From assembly GCF_000372725.1 (NCBI RefSeq), contig NW_005199159.1:3011-67010 (forward strand): a stretch of DNA of 64,000 nucleotides. The letters run 5' to 3'. Of the stretch, positions 39,248-47,788 are shown in pieces; positions within the stretch are counted from its first letter, which is position 1; each line of letters starts with the position of its first letter. Source of the DNA: Emiliania huxleyi CCMP1516 (Eukaryota > Haptophyta > Isochrysidales > Noelaerhabdaceae). The notes beneath the pieces were generated by a model. The model worked only from the letters and a program-made list of their open reading frames with translations. It was not told the DNA's origin and ran no database searches. The translations under genes and the position numbers were made by a program.

Positions 39248-41365
39248 TCACAGCGTGCTCGAACGTGGCCTCCTCAGCGCAGCCTCTCGAGCGTGGATGT
39301 AGCATTGGCATTGCGCCAGCGAGTTCTCGTGCTCCAGGCGCAGCAGAGCCCACTGTGCACGCCGAAGCAGTTCGATGCCTGTCCGGAGGGGACGACGAAT
39401 CGGGTTGGGGAGGGGGAGAATTTTGAGGTCTGTTGAGTGAGGCTTGTGGAACGCACCCGCGATCAGAAGCACCCAGTGGCGCTTGAGCAGCGTTTGGCCG
39501 GGCGAGATGTAGACAGCCCAGCTGAGTCGTGCAGCGGCGTTGGTGCATATCGCGAACGGGTAGAACCACGAGTGGTAGACGAACCGTCTGCTCGACGCAG
39601 CCGCGCTGTACTTGGACTCACCTGCGAGCGGTGTGGGCCGCGCATCGCTCGGAGCAGAGTGAAAATCGTGAGCTACACAACTGGGTGTCTCTCACCAATC
39701 GGCAACCGCAGACCCCAGTCGATAAAGACGTCCCACAGGAACGAATAGACGGACGAGAAGAGGGAGACGCCCGCCCACACATTGTCAGACAAGCCTACAG
39801 GTCGAGGCAGCTCTGCTTGTGTCGCCGCTCGCCATCCATCTGAGTCCGCCTCTACGCGCTCTCACCCCACTTCCCAAAGGGCGTGACCCCCACCGACAGC
39901 AGCGCAACCGCAAGGGAGGCGGTGTACCTGCCGGGTCGCAATCGTCTCAGTGGCAGGCGTGACGGAGGTGTGGACGTGGAGGGGGAGCATGCGTGCGGCG
40001 GGTTCTCACTTTCCGGCGTTGAATAGGTGTCGTGGGGCGGCGGACCGCAGCCCGCCGGCGCAAATGGCCTTTCCTGGCTCACGAGAGTCGGCAAAGGCAC
40101 GGAAGCATTGCATGAGCCGGATCCAAAAGGGCAGTAGCGAGAGGACAGTATGGATCACTGGCAAAGCGGTGTAGGAACGGAAGCTGTGGCACTGGTTGTG
40201 CTCCTTGTTGTGGAGAGCTGCTTTGTGAGGGTCCCACTCGATGTCAAAGGCGCCGCCTGCAAGCGTCGTTGGGTCGGGTTGCACGAGCTCGGCTACGTTA
40301 TCTCGGTGCGAGGGCCGCGACGCAGAAGATCGCGAGCTGCTTTCAAATTCGAGCCACACACGGAAGGTGAGGGGCGAGGGGGGCGGGCCTGTGATATAGA
40401 GGCAGGCGGCGAGAAGAAAGTCGTTGAAGAGCTTTGGCATCGACGTGAGCATGTCTGCAATGAAAGAGCGCGAGAACGTCACCTTTGTCAAGGGCGACAC
40501 GATGACGAAGGCGACGGCCTTGAGGAGCAAGTACCGCTGCTTGCGATCGCTCCACTCGGGCATCCAGTTGAAGGGCCACAGGAGTATGATGGTGGGACCG
40601 AGCAGCGCCACTATCGGCCAGACATGCTTGCTGACGTGATCGAGGGTGTACAGCTCGGTGATCAGCGTGAGAACGTACAGGACGAAGGAGGTGAAGACCA
40701 CCTGACCAGAGGGCGCCGCGGTCGAGCGCTGTCGCCACTAAACACCCGTCAGATACGACATCAACGGCAAAGCTCACCGTCATCGCTCCGAACGAGAGGC
40801 GTACGACGACGTGGTAGGAGTGCTTCGCCGACACCTATGAGCATGGCATTGCAGCTCGGTGTCCGAATGTTGGCAGAGCCAGGTGGCGAGCGGTGCACAT
40901 CCAGCAGCGTGTGGTAGTCGACCCCGCTGTGCTTCCAAACGTAGACATCGAAGCCATACAGTGCAACGAACACCGTCGCGAGAATCAGACCGCGAAAGAG
41001 AGGGTAGTACACGTAGGTGAGCTCAAATATGATCCCGAACTTTGACTTTTCGACGTAGGCGGTGGCCATCATGATCAGCACCATGATGAACATCTGCAGC
41101 GCGAGCCCCGCCTGAGCAAAAGGGGAGCCGATCCTCAGTGTGCGCCTTCATCGCCGAGCGTGGCGCCGTGGCGAGGCACCTGACAGCCGAGAATAAAGTG
41201 CCGATGCTTAATCTCAGCAATCGGCAGCTGCTTGCTCACGCCGTGCATGTCGTCCATCACCATCGAGTCGTAGGGGCTGCTCGGCGTTTGGTGGAGCAAG
41301 GGCGCCCGCTTGTCCTTGCTGTTGAAACGCATTGGGCCCATGGAGTCGACCGGGGCGCGAGGCAT
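39248..41365 (-). CDS. EXS-domain exporter (XPR1/SYG1/PHO1-like), no SPX domain seen
   Basis: Eight exons: 41365-41180, 41111-40899, 40834-40778, 40701-40010, 39927-39866, 39794-39696, 39621-39457, 39378-39248. All introns are 64-82 nt GT-AG and all phases agree, giving 534 aa. EXS landmarks in order: YVYYPLFRGLILATVFVALY, VWKHSGVDYHTLLD, SFIADMLTSMPKLFNDFLLA, LLPFWIRLMQCFRAFADSRE, NAGK|YTASLAVALLSVGVTP, VWAGVSLFSSVYSFLWDVFI and DWGL, then ELLRRAQWALLRLEHEN. EXS proteins export inorganic phosphate across the plasma or Golgi membrane. XPR1 and PHO1 carry an N-terminal SPX inositol-pyrophosphate sensor; here the N-terminus is short (MPRAPVDSMGPMRFNSKDKR) so this is an EXS-only form unless further exons lie upstream. 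Exons as small as 57 nt were found by homology and splice phase. Confidence 0.85.
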
Positions 41366-41689
41366 GGCTCTGTCCGAGACGGAGAAATGGTCGAGAGAGG
41401 GTCGACTCGCGCGCAGGACAGAGATATGAGGGGGCTTGCGGATGTCCGCGGCCGATTGTACTTCGACGAGGGCTGCCCCGGACCGATTTACGCCCCGGCG
41501 GGGATGGATTTGCGGGTTTCCCCGTGCCGCGAGACTTGGGCGGTATCTCCCGCGATGTGTCGCGGACAAACCCAAGTAGACGCCCCTTGGGCGGGATCGC
41601 GTCTTACTTACACAAGAGGAACTATAACACATCGCTAGTCATGTACAATCATGAGAACTGGGTCCAGGCCCCATAGTGAGGTGGTCTCC

Positions 41690-41988
41690 CAGTCTAGCGC
41701 ACCTCGCGCCCGGCGGGCGGCGACCTGTCCGTCCACCGACCCCTCCGCCCGCGCGTGCCAACGCCGCCTCCACCGCCGAGTCGAAGAGCCGATGTAGACC
41801 CGTCGTCCGTCCACCGTGTGGTACGCCGCGAAGCGGCCCGACGCCCAGGGAAGTCGGCAGCCGCGCGAGCCCGACGCCTGCTCCTGCTTGCGCACGCCTG
41901 CGTAGCCGGTGCTGCTGCGACTCGAGAGGTGCAGCCGCCAGCCCTGCGCCTCTGTCACCACCGCCGGCGCCTCCCCCGCGGGGCCCAT
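41690..41988 (-). pseudogene. AP2/ERF-domain-like gene, frameshifted
   Basis: The frame from ATG 41988 reads LSSRSSTGYAGVRKQEQASG, then GRFAAYHTVDGRRVYIGS. This is the S.Y.GVR......RF.A......R.YIG core of an AP2/ERF DNA-binding domain. One base appears missing near 41786-41791; in the next frame the expected continuation FDSAVEAALARAGGGV is present (AP2 helix, F.T..EAA..Y/A.A). No further coding evidence. AP2 genes are abundant in plastid-bearing algae. A sequencing error is possible, so pseudogene is provisional. Confidence 0.55.
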
Positions 41989-42028
41989 GTGGGATGGACC
42001 TGCGAAAGCGCGGGGAAGGAGAGTGCAT

Positions 42029-42973
42029 TCAGAAGGCAGAGCCTGAGCACAAGTGGGGGGCTTGCTCGCGAGCCTTGACTTGCATCGACTTGATTACAAC
42101 GCGGAGCCATCGCGGGTAGCCAGCGGCGGCGAACCGAGCAGCATGGGCGGCGTGTCATTCTGCAGTCGATCGCCGCCGAGGTCGCGGTCGCGGGCGGCGC
42201 CGTCGCGGATCGCCAGAGGCGGCGGGCCGGCGGGAGAGGGCGGTGGCGCGAGCGGTGATGCTGATGATGTGGCCATTGGCCGGCCGCCGCCGCGTCCTCT
42301 TTGCGAGCGCTCTCGGCTTCCGTCCCTTTTTACGCTTGTCCCCCCCCTTGCTCGTGTGTCTGAGCTCTCACCGGGTCGGACCGGTCAGTGTCACCCGTCT
42401 ACTTGGGTTTGTTTTTTAAGTTTGCGGCTTCTTCATACACTTCAGGAGAGAGAGCTAAAAACATACATACACTTCTCCCAGTAAGCTAAAAGTACACTTT
42501 GAGCTCTCTGGGTATGATGTCAGTATGGCTATAGATCGAAATCTGATCCAGTCATCCTTACCAAGGCCGGACCAGGAATTCGACCAAAGCAAATTTCTTC
42601 CTTTGAAAAACGCGTCGCTCACCGCCGGGGCGGGCGCCTGGCGGCGCCGCTGCGCAAAAAATGCCGTCCCAAGCTGTCACTCCCCTTTCTCCCGGCCGGG
42701 GTGGGGCGCGCGCGGGGGGCGGCGGGTGTGCGGGATGTCTGTCTGTGGGCCCGAGAGCGATATGCCATGTCCGCCTTGGCCCTTGCGTTTGTTTCATAAC
42801 ATCGAAGGCTAGGCCTAGGGATCCCTTATAGAGATGTTAGAGGTGGGTTAAGAGGGAGATGTGCGCGAGCTGCGGGACCGCCGGGACGGCGGGCGGGTGA
42901 TTGCGACTCTTGGACCGGCCGCCACTTTTGGCGACTTTTGGGACGCGCGATCGACAGGCCGAGAATCGACATA
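42029..42973. other. intergenic with one dispersed repeat
   Basis: Contains the second copy of the 12716 repeat (42738-42819). No other gene is supported. Confidence 0.5.
42738..42819 (+). repeat. dispersed repeat, copy 2 (pair with 12716-12797)
   Basis: Same motif order as the copy at 12716: GTGGGCCCGAGAGCGATATG, CCATGTCCGCCTTGG, CTTGCGTTTGTTTCATAACA, TCGAAGGCTAGG. Confidence 0.75.
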
Positions 42974-43176
42974 TGGCGGGCGAGGCCGTCACGGCCATGA
43001 TCGTGGCTGCCGACGCCGGCGACAACCCGTTGGCGGACCGCCGCGAGGACCGGGAGGCGGCGGCGGAGCGGGAGAGGAAGGCGAAGGTGGCGAAGCTCAA
43101 CTCGCAGACGAGGTCGCGGGAGCGCCGGAGAAGGCCTTCTCACCCTGTCGGATCTAGCTCAAAAAAAATCCTGTAG
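42974..43176 (+). CDS. small basic ORF, uncertain
   Basis: Sixty-seven codons from MAGEAVTAMIVAADAGDNPL; the middle is charged and helical (ADRREDREAAAERERKAKVA). Ends 24 bp upstream of the Lon start codon. It could be a short protein, an upstream ORF in the Lon leader or a chance frame. Confidence 0.25.
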
Positions 43177-43199
43177 CAGCTGTCCCGACATTCGACGAC

Positions 43200-46100
43200 A
43201 TGTCTGGTCTACTCGGCAGAGCCTCCGGCTTGCTATCGCGCCAGCTCCCCAGGACGTCGCTGCACCGCGTGCCGCAGCCCCACAGTGCGCTGCGACTCCT
43301 CTGCTCTTCTGGCAGCAGCTCGAGCGACGGCGACGGCGACGGCAAGGACGGCGATGTTACCGCAAAGCGTGGCGAGTTGACTAGCGCCGATGAGCCGGTG
43401 GAGGCGACTGTGGTGGTGACGTCGGAAGCAGAGTCGTCCGAGTCTTCGCTCATGTCCATCGACCCGAGCAACATCTCCGCGCTGCCTCCCGTGCTCGTCT
43501 TCCCCTTCCCCACGCGGCCGCTCTTTCCCGGCGTCTACCAGCCGGCAGAGGTGACCAACGACGCGCTCGCAAAGGCGCTGCTGACGGTCAAGGCGAGCCA
43601 GCTGCCGTACATTGGCGTCTTCCTGCCCAAGGAGGGGCACGAGGAAGTCAGCGGCGGCGTCGGCGACCTGGACGCCTCCGACGACGGCGCAGAAGTCGCC
43701 GAGGTGATCGCCGGAGGGACCGGCGACGGCGGCGGCGGCGGCAGCGGCGTCGGTGGCGGCAGCGAAGAGACTGCGGTCAGCGGCGCCGCCGACGGCGCCC
43801 TCGCTCCTCCGGCGCCGCTGCTGGACGTGGCGTCGCTGCACGAGGTTGGTACGCTCGCTCAGGTGACGCGCCTCACGCAGACGCCTCGAGGCGTGCAGCT
43901 GCTGCTGCTCGGTCACAAGCGAGTGCGGCTGGGCAGGCCGGTGCAAACCTCGCCGGTGATCCTCGCGCGGGTGGAAGAGGCGCGCTTCCCACCCGCCGCC
44001 AGCCCGCCTCCCCCCCGCTCCCCGCCGCCGCCCTCGCGCCATGCCAAGAGGAGAGGAGGAGAGAGGGGGGAGGAAGGAAGGGAGAGGAGAGGGGAGAGGT
44101 GAATGATTCACGCGCCGGTGTGTGCAGGCGGCGGACGAGCTGGACGACGCCGCGGGCGGGGGCCCGTCGCTCTCCAAGGCGTACGCGATGGAGGTCATGC
44201 AGACCATCAAGGAGATCCTCAAGCTCAACCCCTTCTTCAAGGAGCAGATGCAGATGATCCTCGAGCGGCGCGCCTCCGCCTCTTCCCTCTCCCTGCTCCT
44301 CACCCTCACCACCCTCAACACCCCCCCCCTCCCCCTCCCCCCCCCCTCCCATCCCCCCCCTCCCCCTGCGGCGGAGCTGCGGAGCGGGCCTCCCTCACCC
44401 TCCCTCCCCCGTGCCGACACCATGCCCGACATCCACGACGCTGACCGATGCTGACTCATGAACCATGAGTCCTCAACCAGGTCCGAGATCCACGAGGCAG
44501 GCAAGCTGGCCGACTTTGGCGCCGCGCTGACCACGGCGGACGCGCAGGAGCTGCAGGAGGTCCTCGCGACGCTCAACGTGACGGCGAGGATCGAGAAGAC
44601 CCTTCTTCTCCTGAAGAAGGAGCTCGAGCTCTCCCGGCTGCAGTCGCAGATCTCGAAGCAGGTCGAAGACGAGATCTCGGCTGCATCTCGGCTGTATCTC
44701 GGCTGTGCAGGTCGAAGAGCAGGTCTCGGCTGTATCTCGGCTGTGTCTCAGTTGTGTCTCGGCTGTGCAGGTCGAAGACAAGATCTCTGCGAACCAGCGG
44801 CGGTACATGCTGATGGAGCAGCTCAAGCAGATCAAGAAGGAGCTCGGCCTCGAGCGGGACGACAAGGACGCCCTCCTCCAGAAGTTCGCCGACCGGATCA
44901 AGGAGCTCAACGTGCCCGAGGAGGCGAGCAAGGTCATCGACGAGGAGATGGCGAAGATCGGCACGCTCGAGTCGGCGTCCTCCGAGTTCAACGTGACGCG
45001 AAACTACCTCGACTGGCTCACCTCCCTCCCGTGGGGCAGCCACTCGGAGGAACCTTCTAGGAACCTTCTAGGAACCTTCTCCTAGGCTCACCTCCCTCCC
45101 GTGGGGCATCCACTCGGAGGAGAACTTTGAGCTCTCCCGCGCCGAGAAGATCCTCGCGGAGGCGCCCGCCCGCCCGCCCCAGCCAGCCGGCACGACACGT
45201 CCACCACACGTCCACCACACGTCCACCACACGTCCACGACACGCCCACGACACGTCCACGACACGGCCCGCAGGAGCACTACGGTCTCGAGGATGTCAAG
45301 GAGCGCATCCTCGAGTTCATCGCGGTCGGCGCCCTCGTCGGATCGACTCAAGGAAAGATCATCTGCTTCGTCGGTCCGCCCGGCGCCTGGCGCGGCCTCC
45401 GTCGCGCGCGCGCCGTGTCTCTTCACACCTCCAGCTGTGAACAGGCCCGCCCGGCGTCGGCAAGACGTCGATCGGCAAGTCCATCGCGCGCGCACTCGGC
45501 CGCGAGTTCTACCGCTTCTCCGTGGGCGGCCTGACCGACGTCGCCGAGATCAAGGGCCACCGGCGGACGTACGTGGGTGCGATGCCGGGCAAGCTGATCC
45601 AGTGCCTCAAGGCGACGGGCGCCGCGAACCCGGTGGTGCTCATTGACGAAATCGACAAGCTGGGCCGCGGCTACCAGGGCGACCCCGCGTCGGCGCTGCT
45701 CGAGGTGCTCGACCCGTCGCAGAACGCGTCCTTCATGGACCACTACCTCGACACGCCCGTCGACCTCTCCAAGATCCTCTTCCTCTGCACCGCCAACGAC
45801 TCCGGCACGATCCCCGGTCCGCCCCGCGCCTCGCCCGCCCCGCACCTCGCCGGCCGCCCACGCGCCCCGCGCCCGCGCGCCCCGCCGCCCGCGCCGCTGC
45901 CGCAGCAGCTGGCCGCCGCAGCAGCTGGCCACCGTAGCAGCTGGCCGTTGCAGCAGCTGGCCGCCGCAGCAGCAGCTCTCCCGCCGCAGGCCCGCTGCTC
46001 GACCGGATGGAGGTGGTGCGCCTCTCGGGGTACATCCTCGACGAGAAGATGCAGATTGCGAACCAGTACCTCATCCCCGCCGCGAAAAAGCAGATGGGCC

Positions 46101-47277
46101 TCGAGGAGGGCACGATGCAGCTGCCCGACGACGCGATCGCCTCGCTCATCCGCTGGTACTGCCGCGAGGCCGGCGTGCGCAACCTGCAGAAGCACGTCGA
46201 GCGCATCTGCCGCAAGGTCGCTCTCAAGGTGGTGCAGGCCTCGCAGGCGGCCGAGGCGCAAGCCGCGGAGGCGGCCGAGGAGGCGGGCGCGACGGGGAGC
46301 GCCGCGCCCGAGGGGGCGGCAGAGGGGGCGGCAGAGGGGGAGGCACCGGCGGCGGCCGATCCGCCCGTGTACGTCATCGGGCCGGAAGAGCTCGTCGACT
46401 ATGTCGGCAAGCCGAAGTTCATCGACGAGCGCATCTACGCCACCAACCCGGTCGGCGTCGTGACGGGGCGCGCACGCACAGCACGCACAGCACGCACAGC
46501 ACGCACAGCACGCACAGCACGGTCATCCGTCTCCAGCGCCGCAGCCCCAACGCAGGCTCGCGTGGACCTCGATGGGCGGGGCGGTGCTGTACGTGGAGGC
46601 TGTGCCGCTCGGGCCGGCCGGCGGCGCTGACGCGGGCTCAGAGGCCGGCGGGGGCGAGGGAGAGGGGGGCGGTGGCGGCGGCAGCGGCGGTGGTGGCGGC
46701 GGCGGGGGGGCCGTGTTGCGGTCGACGGGCCAGCTGGGTGATGTGATGAGGGACGCCGCTTGCCGTCTGGTCGCTGCTCGAGGGAAGGGGGAGGATCTCT
46801 TGACCAGCCGTGTCTGGACCGTAGGAGTCGTCGCTCATTGCGCACACGTACGCGCGCAACTTTGTCGCCGCGCGCGAGCCGTCGAACCGGCTGCTGGAGC
46901 GAACTCCCATCGCGCTGCACGTGCCAGAGGGGGCGACGCCAAAGGATGGGCCGTCCGCCGGAGTGACGATGGTGACAGCGCTCGTCTCGATGGCGAGGGA
47001 CGCAGCGCCTCGCACCGACGTTGCGATGACTGGGGAGGTGACTTTGACGGGCCGCGTGCTGCCGGTCGGGGGCATCAAAGAAAAGGTGATTGCCGCGCGC
47101 CGCTCCGGAGTGAGCCACATCGTGATGCCAAAGGCCAACGAGCGCGATTTCGTCGAGCTGCCAGGCAACCTGCAAGCCGGGATCACGGCGCACTTTGCCA
47201 CCACCTACGACGACGTCTACGCGGTTGCTTTTGCGGACGACTTGCCCGCCCCGTCGCCAGCGGCGGCAGGGGCATGA
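43200..47277 (+). CDS. LON1: mitochondrial Lon protease (LonP1-type)
   Basis: ATP-dependent serine protease of the mitochondrial matrix that removes damaged proteins. Ten exons: 43200-43979, 44128-44267, 44481-44661, 44771-45015, 45086-45161, 45274-45373, 45445-45816, 45990-46467, 46556-46757, 46825-47277. Every phase agrees: 1008 aa, like human LONP1 (959). An Arg-rich targeting peptide ([20 protein letters not shown]) leads to the substrate-binding domain ([20 protein letters not shown]) with a Gly-rich insert, a coiled coil ([20 protein letters not shown]), the AAA module with Walker A ([10 protein letters not shown], split by an intron) and Walker B ([12 protein letters not shown]), sensor CTAN, and the protease domain with DGPSAG (Ser) and [12 protein letters not shown] (Lys). 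Six of nine introns use GC donors; at least three carry exon duplications (separate entries). Confidence 0.95.
44662..44770 (+). mobile_element. Lon intron 3: two introner-like units in tandem
   Basis: Unit 1 (44662-44710) and unit 2 (44711-44770) each begin with GTCGAAGA..AG.TCTCGGC and end CTCGGCTGTGCAG; the exon at 44771 begins GTCGAAGACAAGATCTCTGC. So the exon start is present three times. The filler is a TCTCGGCTGTGT-type short repeat. Splicing 44661 to 44771 gives the family-conserved [13 protein letters not shown]. Unit 2 is 60 nt and open in frame, so a 20-residue retained form is possible. Confidence 0.8.
45016..45085 (+). mobile_element. Lon intron 4: introner-like, AACCTTCT family
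   Basis: 70 nt, GC-AG. The first 35 bases (GCTCACCTCCCTCCCGTGGG...) recur with one mismatch as the first 35 bases of exon 5 (45086-45120). The other 35 bases are AACCTTCTAGG repeated three times ending CTCCTAG. It matches the 11 bp-period filler of the FKBP/TPR intron at 2064-2129. Confidence 0.85.
45162..45273 (+). repeat. Lon intron 5: CACGTCCAC tandem repeats
   Basis: 112 nt GC-AG intron, most of it (CACGTCCAC)n, with CACGACACG variants. The intron at 5337-5557 of the fucosyltransferase-like gene holds similar CACGACTCACGGTCCACGAC units. Confidence 0.7.
45374..45444 (+). mobile_element. Lon intron 6: introner-like, AGCTGTGAACAG family
   Basis: 71 nt. Intron start GTCCGCCCGGCG and exon 7 start GCCCGCCCGGCG differ at one base, and that base turns GC into a canonical GT donor. 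The last 28 bases match the end of the fucosyltransferase-like intron (6266-6293) at 27 of 28 positions. It interrupts the Walker A codons (VG|PPGVGKT). Confidence 0.85.
45817..45989 (+). repeat. Lon intron 7: CAGCTGGCCGCCGCAG tandem repeats
   Basis: 173 nt GT-AG intron. The 3' half is five to six copies of CAGCTGGCCGCCGCAGCAG-type units, each containing a potential acceptor CAG. Intron start GTCCGC and exon start GCCCGC differ by one base, as in intron 6. Confidence 0.7.
46468..46555 (+). repeat. Lon intron 8: GCACGCACA tandem repeats
   Basis: 88 nt GC-AG intron with five perfect CACGCACAG-type units (46470-46520). Splicing as GG|G gives [12 protein letters not shown], matching the family. 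Confidence 0.75.
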
Positions 47278-47788
47278 GGGTGGTCTTGGTTCGCGGCTCG
47301 CTCGTCTCCGCTCCCGGCGCGCGCGCCCGGGTGTGGATTCGCTCGACACGGCATGATCCACACATTATGTATGTATTAATGTATGAGATACATTATGAGG
47401 ATATTATGCGTGTCGAGTCGTCTGTCGAGAATTTTGTAATTTTAGATACTTTTTAGTCTTTAGACTTTACTCCACGCTCAAAAGACGTTGACAAGAGGGA
47501 CACGCGAAGGACACCGCAAAAATGCTAAACCGTGCAAACGGAAACGCGCACTTTTTTGGCATTGCAGCTTTCGCGATATACTCGAACGCATGAGAAACAC
47601 CTCTGCGCGGCCACACACCGCAATAGAATCGAAACGCAAGAACCCCCCCCCCCCCCTCCCCCCGGCGCTACAACCCCTCTCTAGCTGCATCGCGCGGCGT
47701 CACGGTGCGCACGCCTTCGCTCTCGGGCCGAGCCCCGCACCCGCAAGGCATAGCGGCAGGACAGTCCGGCGGCGCGGCGAAGGGACAG
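47278..47788. other. intergenic between convergent Lon and DEAD-box genes
   Basis: AT-rich near 47360-47470 (TATGTATTAATGTATGAG). A poly-C run is at 47644-47668. No gene supported. Confidence 0.5.
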
